NCBI RefSeq assembly: GCF_014694405.1
Contig: NZ_JAAUWV010000042.1
Location: forward strand, 1-43,196
Direction of reading: 5' to 3'
Origin: Pseudoalteromonas sp. S16_S37
GTDB taxonomy: Bacteria; Pseudomonadota; Gammaproteobacteria; Enterobacterales; Alteromonadaceae
DNA length: 43,196 nt
This document shows positions 25,402 to 34,102 of this stretch, one piece after another. The translations under genes were made by a program, and so were the position numbers. The notes under the pieces were generated by a model. It was not told the origin of the DNA. It saw only the letters and a program-made list of their open reading frames with translations, and searched no databases. Positions within the stretch are counted from its first letter, which is position 1. Each line of letters begins with the position of its first letter.

Positions 25402-25677
25402 ATGGACAAAAACATGATCGATATTCTTTTTGACGTAATAGGTATGAGTGGAACGAGTTTGGTAGTTGGGGCATTTTTTATGCTTCAGTTAGGAAAAGCC
25501 GCGCCAGAAAGTTTAACCTATAACTTAATGAATCTCAGTGGAGCAATCCTATTGCTGATCAGCTTATGTTATAACTTTAACCTAGCTAGCTTCGTTATCG
25601 AGTTATTTTGGATAGCAGCGTCAGTAATTGGGTTAGTTAAGTACGTAAAAGCTAAGCAAAGCGCAGTAGCTACATAA
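25402..25677 (+). CDS. Small three-helix membrane protein, CBU_0592-like
   Basis: About 91 residues with three hydrophobic segments: IDILFDVIGMSGTSLVVGAF, LMNLSGAILLLISLCYNF and FVIELFWIAASVIGLVKYV. The pattern G-x-x-G-x-x-x-V-x-x-Y/F-x-x-L then NL-x-G-A-x-x-L-x-x-S and E-x-x-W is that of small CBU_0592-type membrane proteins, with no known function. ATG 25402 is the simplest start; ATG 25414 (MIDILF) is equally possible. The 141-base gap before it holds no other visible gene. Confidence 0.7.
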   Translation: MDKNMIDILFDVIGMSGTSLVVGAFFMLQLGKAAPESLTYNLMNLSGAILLLISLCYNFNLASFVIELFWIAASVIGLVKYVKAKQSAVAT

Positions 25678-25809
25678 ATTTCAATAAATTACACTTTAAA
25701 GCTTGCACGGCTGCTGATCATTTGTATTATTAATATAATGTGAAAGTCGCTGTGCTGTTGTCATAATTTATAATCTGCTTTCAGCCAGTACATGTAGCTT
25801 GGCTGAACT

Positions 25810-27819
25810 ATGCATAAAATTCGAAATAAAACAACAATCCTGCTCGCTACGTGGCTGATATCTAGCGCATGCCATGCTAAAACTGAATCTGACCTGTTTT
25901 CCCTATCTTTTGAAGAACTCTTAGACGTAAACATTAATTTAGCTACCAAGACAGATGAAACCAGAGCCAGTGTTCCCTCTAGCATCACCGTATTCAATCG
26001 CCAACATATAGCGCTGCTTGGCGTAAACAATGTCTATGACTTGATGAATTATGTGCCAGGCTTTCAATCAACCAGAGGTGATTGGGTGGGGGCAGTGCCA
26101 AAAGAGCATACTCGAGGCATATTTTTAGACAGTGGTAACGTGCTAGTGATGTTAAATGGGCACCGTTTAAACGAATCATCCTTTGGTAAAGCATCCGTTT
26201 ACATGCCTCATATTTCAGTCGATGTAATTGATAAGGTTGAGTTTATTCGTGGTCCCGGTTCTGCGCTTTATGGTAGTAATGCGTTTTTGGGGGTGATGAA
26301 CATCGTAACCTTAAAAGAGCATAATCAGCTGAGTGTTGGAGTTGGGGAACATGGATTTACGCAAGCAGCAGCTAGTTTCCACAAACCACTGGTAAATGAT
26401 TTAAACGTATACGGTAATATTTCGTGGCAAGGCCAGCAAGGTGAACGATATACTCAAGGTGTAAAAGACCCGCTTGCCAGCTATTTTATTGAGTTTGGTG
26501 GACAGTGGCAGGACCTAAAATTTTCAATATGGCATAACCAAACACAACTTAACGGTTTTGTAAATTTAGCTGGTTGGTCAGACGAAAATAAGCATAAAAG
26601 TCAAAATATTGCCGCATCAGTTAGCTACCAATTACTGCGCAACGAGTTTTGGGATTTAAGCACTACGGTCAAATATATCGAACACGATATTTATTCGGCT
26701 GGCTTGATTGCATCGGCTCAAGAGTTAGGACTGGAACACGACTTTTTTGTGGGGCCTGATTGGCAGTCTAAAGATTTAACTTTTAATCTTGATGGCGCAT
26801 ACCGAGTGAATGGCGCGATAGCACTGAATTTTGGTATTGAATATTCTGAAGAAGAGCAGTCCGAAGCGGGTATCAATAGTAGTTATTATGATTTTAATCG
26901 CGGCGATGTGTATCTTGGTGAAGAGTTTTATCAAAATGGTGTAATCACTGTTAAACCGCATCAACCTTTTAATACACTGCTACAGTCCTTTGATTCAACC
27001 GCTGTTTATGGACAGCTAAAATACTTAGTGACCGATCAAGCAACATTATTTGTTGGTGCAAGATATGACGATGTAAAGGATATTGATAGTAAATTGTCAC
27101 CCAGAGTGGCGGCACTTTATGCGCTATCAGAGCACAATACCTTCAAAGTACAATATGGCGAGTCTTTTCGTACCCCCGTTAGTAATGAATTAAATTCTAA
27201 TGATGATGTGACGGTTGGAAACCCTAATTTGACTTCAGAGTACGTAAAAACAACGGAGTTGGTTTGGCATAGTAAATACAGCAACTGGGAATTAGATCTG
27301 GTTTTATTTGACAACCAACTGAAAGATTTTATTAATCTGGTGCCAATTGATACTAGGCAATTACCTGTTGAGCAAAGACGCTTTACTTTTTTGAATACCT
27401 TCAACACTAATATGCAAGGCTATGAGTTAAATGGCAAATTTAACGTTACTAGTCGTACTTGGTTAGAGCTGGGTTACACTCATCTACTTGATGAGCCGTT
27501 TAATCCGAGTTTTAAGCGTTTCGCATCCGTTGCCGTGACCCATAATATGGACAAACTACAGATTAGCTTCAATGCGTTATGGCGAGACAGTGTATTTGTT
27601 CAATCGCCAGAACCTGGGATTTTAGACAATTATGACCAGGGCGCTTATAGCCTCATAGGCGCTAGTGTTTCATGGCGCTTAGGCAACTCTCAATCAATCG
27701 CCATGAAAATCAAGAACCTGTTCGATAAGGATTACGTGATATTTGAACCACGTATGAGCGACGGAAGAATCCCAGGTTCTGGTAGAAGCATCCAACTTCA
27801 GTATGTGCAGAAGTTTTAA
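25810..27819 (+). CDS. TonB-dependent outer-membrane receptor upstream of the imelysin cluster
   Basis: A 669-residue receptor. Signal peptide (TILLATWLISSACHA) is followed by LFSLSFEELLDVNINLATKT, the N-terminal segment typical of CirA/BtuB-like receptors; the plug has LMNYVPGFQSTRG, VLVMLNGHRLNE and KVEFIRGPGSALYGSNAFLG; the barrel ends with SIQLQYVQKF and a terminal Phe. It is compact compared with the other receptor in the window (880 residues). Substrate is unknown. Its position just before the imelysin/DUF1111 genes suggests it could bring in the metal or chelate they handle, an inference from order only. It has its own 300-base downstream gap, so co-transcription is uncertain. Confidence 0.92.
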   Translation: MHKIRNKTTILLATWLISSACHAKTESDLFSLSFEELLDVNINLATKTDETRASVPSSITVFNRQHIALLGVNNVYDLMNYVPGFQSTRGDWVGAVPKEHTRGIFLDSGNVLVMLNGHRLNESSFGKASVYMPHISVDVIDKVEFIRGPGSALYGSNAFLGVMNIVTLKEHNQLSVGVGEHGFTQAAASFHKPLVNDLNVYGNISWQGQQGERYTQGVKDPLASYFIEFGGQWQDLKFSIWHNQTQLNGFVNLAGWSDENKHKSQNIAASVSYQLLRNEFWDLSTTVKYIEHDIYSAGLIASAQELGLEHDFFVGPDWQSKDLTFNLDGAYRVNGAIALNFGIEYSEEEQSEAGINSSYYDFNRGDVYLGEEFYQNGVITVKPHQPFNTLLQSFDSTAVYGQLKYLVTDQATLFVGARYDDVKDIDSKLSPRVAALYALSEHNTFKVQYGESFRTPVSNELNSNDDVTVGNPNLTSEYVKTTELVWHSKYSNWELDLVLFDNQLKDFINLVPIDTRQLPVEQRRFTFLNTFNTNMQGYELNGKFNVTSRTWLELGYTHLLDEPFNPSFKRFASVAVTHNMDKLQISFNALWRDSVFVQSPEPGILDNYDQGAYSLIGASVSWRLGNSQSIAMKIKNLFDKDYVIFEPRMSDGRIPGSGRSIQLQYVQKF

Positions 27820-28123
27820 CGATTATAACCTAATCCAATTTCCTCTAATTGCTACTATTGAATAGTGCAAAATAGCCTCTTCGCGTAGCGTAAGCTAGGG
27901 CGCTGTGGGTAAACTGCGGTTCATTTCTTGTTAAATACCTAATTCCGAAAATATCAATAGTAAAATCAATAAGATGTATGGGATGTCGTTTAGCAATCCT
28001 AATTTGAATAAGTCTGGATTCGATTTAGGTCTGTAAACCTAAATGAAAATAGTTATTGAATGCATCATTGTTATTCGTTACCATTCGCGTCGCTATAATA
28101 ACCTTACAAAAATTGGGATTACT
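27820..28123. other. Intergenic region before the first imelysin gene
   Basis: A 304-base gap with no supported gene. A TATAAT hexamer at 28094-28099 lies 25 bases before the GTG start and could be a -10 box, but no good -35 and no convincing Fur box was found; the best Fur-like match at 28044-28058 has four mismatches. Confidence 0.5.
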
Positions 28124-29560
28124 GTGAAAAATATAAAAACTATTGCACTCTCGCTCGTATGTGTTGGCGTTTTGGCTGCTTGTGGTGGCAGTGACAACAA
28201 AGTTACTAAACCTGTTGATCAAGGTAATGGTCAAACAACAGGTGAACAAACTGTGGTTGTACACCCAGCTGCGACTTTTGAAAATGTGGTTGCAGCTAAT
28301 GCTGACTATGCTTTTGCAGTTTATTCTGATGCTTTAACAAGTGCTAAAGCACTAAAAGAAGCCATTGATAAATTTGTTGCAACGCCAAGCGAAGCCAATT
28401 TCATGTTTGCCAAGGAAGCTTGGTTAAGCGCACGCGAACCTTATGGACAAAGTGAAGTATTTCGTTTTCGTGAAGGACCAATTGACGCATTAACAAAAGA
28501 CGATCAAGGTAATTGGACGTTGCAAGATGGTCAGGGACCAGAGGGCGCAATTAATGCTTGGCCATTGGCAGAAGCACTGATTGATTACACTCAAGACATG
28601 GATGGCAACGAAGCTCGTGGTAATGCTGCTGTATATCAAGCAGGTGGTAACATTATCCAAGACAGCATTACCTTCCCTCAGATCACAGCAGATTTAATTC
28701 GCGAAAAGTTTGAATTAGACGGAGAAGAGGCAAACGTAACTTCGGGTTATCATGCCATTGAATTCTTATTGTGGGGTCAAGACCTAAACGCTGATTTAAC
28801 TTATACCGCACAACGTGATTACACCGCAGGTCACCGTCCTGTTACTGATTATTACACCGCTAATAACATTCCTAGCAGCGAAGCAAATGGTCGTACTTGT
28901 ACGTCAGGCGAGCAAGGCTCATCAGATGCAATCTGCCAGCGCCGCGCTGATTACTTAAAAGCGGCAGCAACTTTACTAGTAGAAGATTTACAATCGGTCG
29001 TTGATGCGTGGCACCCAGAAACTGGTTTTCATTATCAAGAATATACAAAAGCAGACAATGCGGCTGCTAATTTAGGCGCGATGCTTGAAAGTATGGGACG
29101 TTTGAGCTTCGGAGAATTGGCTGGTGAGCGCATGAGTATTGCGGTTCGCACCGACAGTCAAGAAGATGAACACTCATGTTTCTCTGACAATACCCACAGA
29201 GATATTTTCCTTAATGCAAAAGGGATTCGTAATACTTACTTAGGTCTTTACACCCGTGCAAATGGTTTAGAACAAAGTGGGCCTAGCATCCACAATTTGT
29301 TGATCACTAAAGGCCATGAAGAGCTAGCGCTAAAGCTAAAAGCGGCACTTGATAAGACGATGGAAAAAGTACTTGTTATTGATGAAACGGCTAAGGCGGG
29401 TATGTCTTTTGACGTTCAGATCCAAAAGGCGGCCAATCAAACTCAAATCTACGCTGCGATAACTGCGTTAGCTGAGCAGACAGACCTTATTCAGCAAGCA
29501 ATTAATGCATTAGGCGTTTCAGCGGAAGATCTAAAACAAGATACTGACGAAAATATTTAA
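28124..29560 (+). CDS. Imelysin-family lipoprotein with intact GxHxxE motif
   Basis: About 478 residues. GTG 28124 is chosen because it opens directly into a lipoprotein signal (KTIALSLVCVGVLAACGGSD, lipobox LAAC); upstream codons are not signal-like. The imelysin fold shows its hallmark sequences: the W-AREP-Y motif (EAWLSAREPYGQSEVFRF), the GxHxxE motif as Gly208-Tyr-His210-Ala-Ile-Glu213 followed by FLLWGQDLN, and RADYLKAAATLLVEDLQSVV. Imelysins (IrpA, IcmP, EfeO-M75 relatives) are periplasmic or surface iron-linked proteins; binding, not proteolysis, is the favoured role. It has no GPI or Sec retention beyond the lipid anchor. The next gene starts 198 bases downstream. Confidence 0.92.
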   Translation: MKNIKTIALSLVCVGVLAACGGSDNKVTKPVDQGNGQTTGEQTVVVHPAATFENVVAANADYAFAVYSDALTSAKALKEAIDKFVATPSEANFMFAKEAWLSAREPYGQSEVFRFREGPIDALTKDDQGNWTLQDGQGPEGAINAWPLAEALIDYTQDMDGNEARGNAAVYQAGGNIIQDSITFPQITADLIREKFELDGEEANVTSGYHAIEFLLWGQDLNADLTYTAQRDYTAGHRPVTDYYTANNIPSSEANGRTCTSGEQGSSDAICQRRADYLKAAATLLVEDLQSVVDAWHPETGFHYQEYTKADNAAANLGAMLESMGRLSFGELAGERMSIAVRTDSQEDEHSCFSDNTHRDIFLNAKGIRNTYLGLYTRANGLEQSGPSIHNLLITKGHEELALKLKAALDKTMEKVLVIDETAKAGMSFDVQIQKAANQTQIYAAITALAEQTDLIQQAINALGVSAEDLKQDTDENI

Positions 29561-29758
29561 CGCTTTAGCCTCAGGTTTGGATAAGCGCTTTAAAATCGTC
29601 AGTGCTTGTAATGTGAACTACCAATGATGGGATTTTGTTCACTAACAGGGTGGATTATCCGCTGCTGAGGTTATTTGTATAACTCATTTAGGCTGGCTCA
29701 ATGTCAGCCATTTCAGTTTCTGACGCATAGATACATGCTCAGATGTAGGGGCACTGAA

Positions 29759-31447
29759 GTGACACACTCATTTAATAAACTATTTATACTTCTAGCAATA
29801 TCGGGTTTAAGCGCTTGTGGCGGTGGTTCACAAAGCACTTCGGATAATCACAACCAGAACAATGGAGGTGATAAAGGTGAGCAGACATCAACGGATACAC
29901 GTGCTTTTAACATCGTGTTAGAAGATGGCTTGAATCCCCTGCTAATCAATAAACCAGATAACGGCGAACATCTTAGCGCTGGGTTAGCTACAACAACTAT
30001 CATCGACAATAACGCCTACAGTAAAGCCATACCTGCGATTGTTGACATACCTCAACTAGATGCAGTTTTCAAAGCTGGTGATCATACATTTCGCGGTAAT
30101 CATGATGGTCAGGGTCCGCTGTTTAATAACACGAGCTGCCAAGGTTGTCATATCAAAGATGGACGCGGGCAAGTGCCAGCCAGTATTGATGAGCCTATGA
30201 CTAGTATGTTTTTGCGCGTAGGCGACAACTTAGGTAACGTCGAGCCAGTCTACGGCGACCAATTACAGGTATTCGGGACAATCGCAGGGCAAAGCACAGC
30301 AGCGCTGGCCAAATACCGAGGAGCACTCGACGAAGGACTTGCTTATGGAGAGGCTTATACGTGGGTTGAATATGAGACAGTTACTGGCACCTTTGCTGAT
30401 GGTCAAAGCTATGAACTTCGTAAGCCTATTTATAAAATTAAAGACTTAGCGTACGGAGACTTTATTGAAAATGTACAATTTTCTCCCCGCGTAACGCCAC
30501 ATGTTTATGGCTCTGGTTTACTTGAGAGCATTGCGCAGCAATCATTGCTTGCGTATGAGGATCCAAACGATGCTGATAAAGACGGTATCTCCGGGCGTGC
30601 CGCATATACTGTTCATCCTGTAACAGGTGAGCGCCAAATAGCACGCTTTGGACAAAAAGCAGTGACTGGCTCTGTCTTACAGCAGATATCTGGTGCTTAT
30701 CGCGGAGATATGGGGGTCACAAACACCATTAACCCTGGCGAGCCTTGTACTGAAGCACAACAGGCTTGTATTGCACAGGCTGAGCTTGAAAATAATAAGC
30801 ACCATGATGGTGTAGATTTAAGCAATGTAGATTTAGCACAAGTTGAGTTTTACAACCGTACACTGGCTGTTCCAACGCGTCGTGGATTTGATGTGAGTAC
30901 GCAAACTTGGCAAGCAGACATTTTAGCAGGACGTGAGCAATTTTATGCGGCTAAATGTCACGCATGTCACGTACCTCGCCATAAAACAGGTGCTGCACCT
31001 GGCAGTGTATTAGGAGACGTAGACTTGGTTGGACTCTCTGAGTCACGAACCAATATTACTGCTTTAGAACAACAAGTTATCTATCCCTATACCGATTTGC
31101 TACTACATGATATGGGTGGCTCGTGCCGCGTAACTAAAGAACTTGCGGATGGCCAATCATGTATACAAGGTCAGCAATGTATTTATGTACAACGTTGTGA
31201 AGGGTTAGCCGATGGGCGCCCAGAAGGGGACGCTACAGGAACAGAGTGGAAAACGCCAGCATTATGGGGTCTCGGGTTAGTGCAAACGGTTAATCCAAAA
31301 GCCACATTTTTACATGATGGCAGAGCAAGGACAATTCAAGAAGCTATTTTATGGCATGACGGAGAGGCTAAAGCATCGCAGCAAGCATTTATCAATATGG
31401 ATAAAGCGCAGCGTTCTGCATTGTTGGCGTTTTTAGGCTCGCTCTAA
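29759..31447 (+). CDS. DUF1111 di-haem c-type oxidoreductase, lipoprotein, with extra 4-Cys insert
   Basis: A 562-residue envelope protein. GTG 29759 has AGGGG eight bases upstream and gives a lipoprotein signal (FNKLFILLAISGLSACGGGS, lipobox LSAC). Two c-haem sites are visible: Cys127-Cys130-His131 (TSCQGCHIKDGRG) and Cys400-Cys403-His404 (AAKCHACHVPRHKTG). DUF1111 belongs to the cytochrome-c-peroxidase/MauG-like di-haem superfamily; the enzymatic reaction is not established. Next to the conserved LLLHDMG it carries an insert absent from its paralogue, with Cys456, Cys468, Cys474 and Cys480. The stop codon overlaps the start of the second DUF1111 gene (TAATG), so the two are translationally coupled. 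Confidence 0.92.
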   Translation: MTHSFNKLFILLAISGLSACGGGSQSTSDNHNQNNGGDKGEQTSTDTRAFNIVLEDGLNPLLINKPDNGEHLSAGLATTTIIDNNAYSKAIPAIVDIPQLDAVFKAGDHTFRGNHDGQGPLFNNTSCQGCHIKDGRGQVPASIDEPMTSMFLRVGDNLGNVEPVYGDQLQVFGTIAGQSTAALAKYRGALDEGLAYGEAYTWVEYETVTGTFADGQSYELRKPIYKIKDLAYGDFIENVQFSPRVTPHVYGSGLLESIAQQSLLAYEDPNDADKDGISGRAAYTVHPVTGERQIARFGQKAVTGSVLQQISGAYRGDMGVTNTINPGEPCTEAQQACIAQAELENNKHHDGVDLSNVDLAQVEFYNRTLAVPTRRGFDVSTQTWQADILAGREQFYAAKCHACHVPRHKTGAAPGSVLGDVDLVGLSESRTNITALEQQVIYPYTDLLLHDMGGSCRVTKELADGQSCIQGQQCIYVQRCEGLADGRPEGDATGTEWKTPALWGLGLVQTVNPKATFLHDGRARTIQEAILWHDGEAKASQQAFINMDKAQRSALLAFLGSL

Positions 31448-32898
31448 TGTATGTAGTACACCTATTAGTTGTTGCGCTACTAGCTAGCGCAACTGCTTTA
31501 TACAGTGCACCGCTAAATGCTCAGGAGTTTGCTTTAGAGCAAAAGCCAAGTGTAACTGTTCCTGCTTTTTCTGAGCAAGAGCTGTTACCCGGTGGCAAGG
31601 CTACGGCAAGTCGGACGGCAAAAAGGACGTTTATTCATCCTGCTGGTAATATTCCTACCATTGAGCAATTAGATTTCTGGGATGGCTTTTCATTTTTCAG
31701 AGATCCTTGGGTTGCATCACCCGCTATCACCAGCGATAGGGACGGATTAGGGCCGTTATTTAATGCTCGTTCCTGCAAAGCTTGCCATAACGATGGCGGT
31801 AGAGGGCGATTGAACCGCAGTGGTGAATATGCATCTCCTGCGTTGTTGTTCAGATTACTAAAGAATGATGGTGTTGGTGCTGATAAACACTACGGTGGTC
31901 AGCTGCAGCCCAATGCTATAAGACTATCGCATCACAAGCTTACTAAACCTGTCATCGGTGAGGGCAAGGTGCGGGTTGAGTATCAGATAATTAAGGGCGA
32001 GTATCCAGATGGCTCGACATACAGTTTAAGAAAACCTAGCTACCATCTAGAGCAATTGGGTTACGGTAAACTTGAGCCCAACACTGTTTTGTCACCACGC
32101 TATGCACCGGCAATTTACGGTATGGGATTAATTGATGCGATTAGTGAGCAAGACTTATTGGCTCAACAAGACTTTGACGATCTTAACGGTGATGGCATTA
32201 AAACCCAATACAATATGGTAAAAAATGCGCAAACTGGTCAACTACAGATAGGGCGTTTTGGCTTCAAGGGGCTGCATGCCACGTTAGAGCAGCAAGTAGC
32301 TGGTGCGTTTGTCAATGATATTGGCATTACCAATCCAATCTTTCCAGAAGAAGCCTGTACGGATGTGCAGCTGATGTGTCGTACAGCCGCCAGTGTAGAC
32401 CCTAAAGGGACGCTCGACATTCCGAAAAAGCTGCATGATTTAACGGTTTATATGAACAAAACCTTAGCAGTTCCCAAAGCACGAGACTTAACCAGTGAGC
32501 GAGCCCAGCAAGGGCGAACACTATTTTATCAATTGCGTTGTGATAGTTGTCACACGCCAACTTATAAAACGCGGCCAGATTATCCCATTGCAGCGTTACA
32601 AGCTCAGCAGATCTACCCCTATTCTGATTTTGCACTGCACGACATGGGGAAGGAACTTGCTGATGAAGGGATTGAGAATCTTGCATCGGGTGCTCAGTGG
32701 CGTACTCCACCGCTGTGGGGAATTGGGTTACAAAAGCGCGTACAAGGGTTTGAAGCATATTTACATGATGGTAGAGCACGGACACTTGAAGAGGCGATTT
32801 TATGGCATGGCGGTGAAGCGCATGAGATCAAAAAACACTTTATGAATTTGTCTGCCAAACAGCGCAGTGCGTTAATTTACTTTTTACAACAGATATAA
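31447..32898 (+). CDS. Second DUF1111 di-haem c-type oxidoreductase, soluble periplasmic
   Basis: A 483-residue paralogue of the preceding protein. It has a cleavable signal peptide (VVHLLVVALLASATALYSAPLNAQ) rather than a lipobox, so it is probably soluble. Haem sites are Cys110-Cys113-His114 (RSCKACHNDGGRG) and Cys365-Cys368-His369 (RCDSCHTPTYKT). The shared core (FWDGFSFFRDPWV, DGLGPLFNARSC, YSLRKPSYHLEQLGYG, FALHDMGKELAD, LHDGRARTLEEAILWHGGEA) is intact, and it lacks the four-cysteine insert of its neighbour. A shared C-x6-C (ACTDVQLMC) occurs in both. ATG 31447 overlaps the previous stop by one base. The pair may work as a hetero-oligomer or in series. Confidence 0.92.
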   Translation: MYVVHLLVVALLASATALYSAPLNAQEFALEQKPSVTVPAFSEQELLPGGKATASRTAKRTFIHPAGNIPTIEQLDFWDGFSFFRDPWVASPAITSDRDGLGPLFNARSCKACHNDGGRGRLNRSGEYASPALLFRLLKNDGVGADKHYGGQLQPNAIRLSHHKLTKPVIGEGKVRVEYQIIKGEYPDGSTYSLRKPSYHLEQLGYGKLEPNTVLSPRYAPAIYGMGLIDAISEQDLLAQQDFDDLNGDGIKTQYNMVKNAQTGQLQIGRFGFKGLHATLEQQVAGAFVNDIGITNPIFPEEACTDVQLMCRTAASVDPKGTLDIPKKLHDLTVYMNKTLAVPKARDLTSERAQQGRTLFYQLRCDSCHTPTYKTRPDYPIAALQAQQIYPYSDFALHDMGKELADEGIENLASGAQWRTPPLWGIGLQKRVQGFEAYLHDGRARTLEEAILWHGGEAHEIKKHFMNLSAKQRSALIYFLQQI

Positions 32899-32915
32899 GC
32901 TTAGTGAGAATTATA

Positions 32916-34100
32916 ATGTTAGTTACAGATAAAAAAGCAATTCTATTGGCCTGTGTTGCCATCATGAGTACCGCGTCATTAAGTGGTTGTGGCGGCGGTA
33001 GCGGTGGTTCTGATACTAAACAGGTTGATAATAACCAACAGAACAATAACAGCACAGGCGACAACGCGAGTACGCAAAATAAACTCACCGCGGATCAAGG
33101 CTATGACAAATTAACCACGAGTTTGGTTGATGCTGTTATTACGCCAACTTACCAACAAGTACACGAGTACGCTTTGGCATTAAAAGCGCAAACAACAGCA
33201 TTTTGCGCTAGTGAACAGCGCGATCAAAACAGCTTAGCTTTGCTCCAAGCTGCATGGCAACAAACCAACTTAGCTTGGCAACAAGCAAGAACAATAAAAA
33301 TGGGCCCGATCGCTGAAACTTTTCACTATTCAAGAATTCAGTTCTGGCCAATATCGGCTGACAAACTTGCTAATGATGTCGAGAGCTTAATAGCCGAGCA
33401 GGCTGATTTTTCGCAAGGCGTTGCGGCCCTAAAGCACCAAGTACAAGGGTTACCTGCGTTTGAGTACATCATTTACAATACCGATAAGCCACTACTTGGG
33501 TCTGCTGACTTTACCACGCGTTGTGCATATTTAAGTTCGATAACCGAAAATGTCGATACCATGATAATCAATAGTATCAACGCATGGCAGGCTGGCTATG
33601 GTAACGCCTTCAAAGCAGGAAACGGTTCGTTTTCAAGTAAAAAGCAGGCACTGGAAAAGCTTTTGACTATCTGGTTTGAATATCTAGAGATTGTTAGAGA
33701 TAACAAGATTAATGACCCTCTAGGGCTTGAAATTCCGGGTAAAGTTGAATTGGTCGAAAGTGTTTTCAGTCAAACCTCTGTGAACAATATCAAAGCCAAT
33801 ATCCAAGCGCTTGAAAAGCTATACCTAGGTTCTGACGGCTTTGGTTTTGATGATTACTTAGTGCAAGTCAACCAAAGAGAGGACGTAGCTACGGAAATTA
33901 GCCTGCATTTCAAAGCAGTATACGATGCTGTCGACGCAACACAATACAAACCAATGAAAGAGCTAATTGCAACGAATGAAGGACGTGCTCAGCTTAGTAC
34001 GCTGGCAACTACTATAGCGAATTTACGTAGCTTGATGAGCAGTGATTTTGTACAAATTACGGGCTTAGCGCCTGGGTTTAATACTAACGACGGAGATTAA
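32916..34100 (+). CDS. Second imelysin-family lipoprotein, lacking the GxHxxE histidine
   Basis: About 394 residues. ATG 32916 starts a lipoprotein signal (ILLACVAIMSTASLSGCGGGS, lipobox LSGC); the in-frame GTG at 32904 is less likely. Imelysin hallmarks are W-QQ-x-L-A-W-QQART and FHYSRIQFWPISADK. Where the first imelysin has GxHxxE, this protein has Gly178-Leu-Pro180-Ala-Phe-Glu183 followed by YIIYN, so the His is replaced by Pro while Glu is kept. The GLPA-x-EYxxY form is typical of the imelysin located in DUF1111/DUF1513 clusters. It is 17 bases after the DUF1111 gene and 2 bases before DUF1513, clearly one operon. Confidence 0.92.
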   Translation: MLVTDKKAILLACVAIMSTASLSGCGGGSGGSDTKQVDNNQQNNNSTGDNASTQNKLTADQGYDKLTTSLVDAVITPTYQQVHEYALALKAQTTAFCASEQRDQNSLALLQAAWQQTNLAWQQARTIKMGPIAETFHYSRIQFWPISADKLANDVESLIAEQADFSQGVAALKHQVQGLPAFEYIIYNTDKPLLGSADFTTRCAYLSSITENVDTMIINSINAWQAGYGNAFKAGNGSFSSKKQALEKLLTIWFEYLEIVRDNKINDPLGLEIPGKVELVESVFSQTSVNNIKANIQALEKLYLGSDGFGFDDYLVQVNQREDVATEISLHFKAVYDAVDATQYKPMKELIATNEGRAQLSTLATTIANLRSLMSSDFVQITGLAPGFNTNDGD

Positions 34101-34102
34101 CT

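Noticed and set aside
28044..28058. Possible Fur box before the first imelysin gene
   Set aside because: Four mismatches to the Fur core and no palindromic symmetry; iron regulation of this cluster stays an inference from family knowledge.
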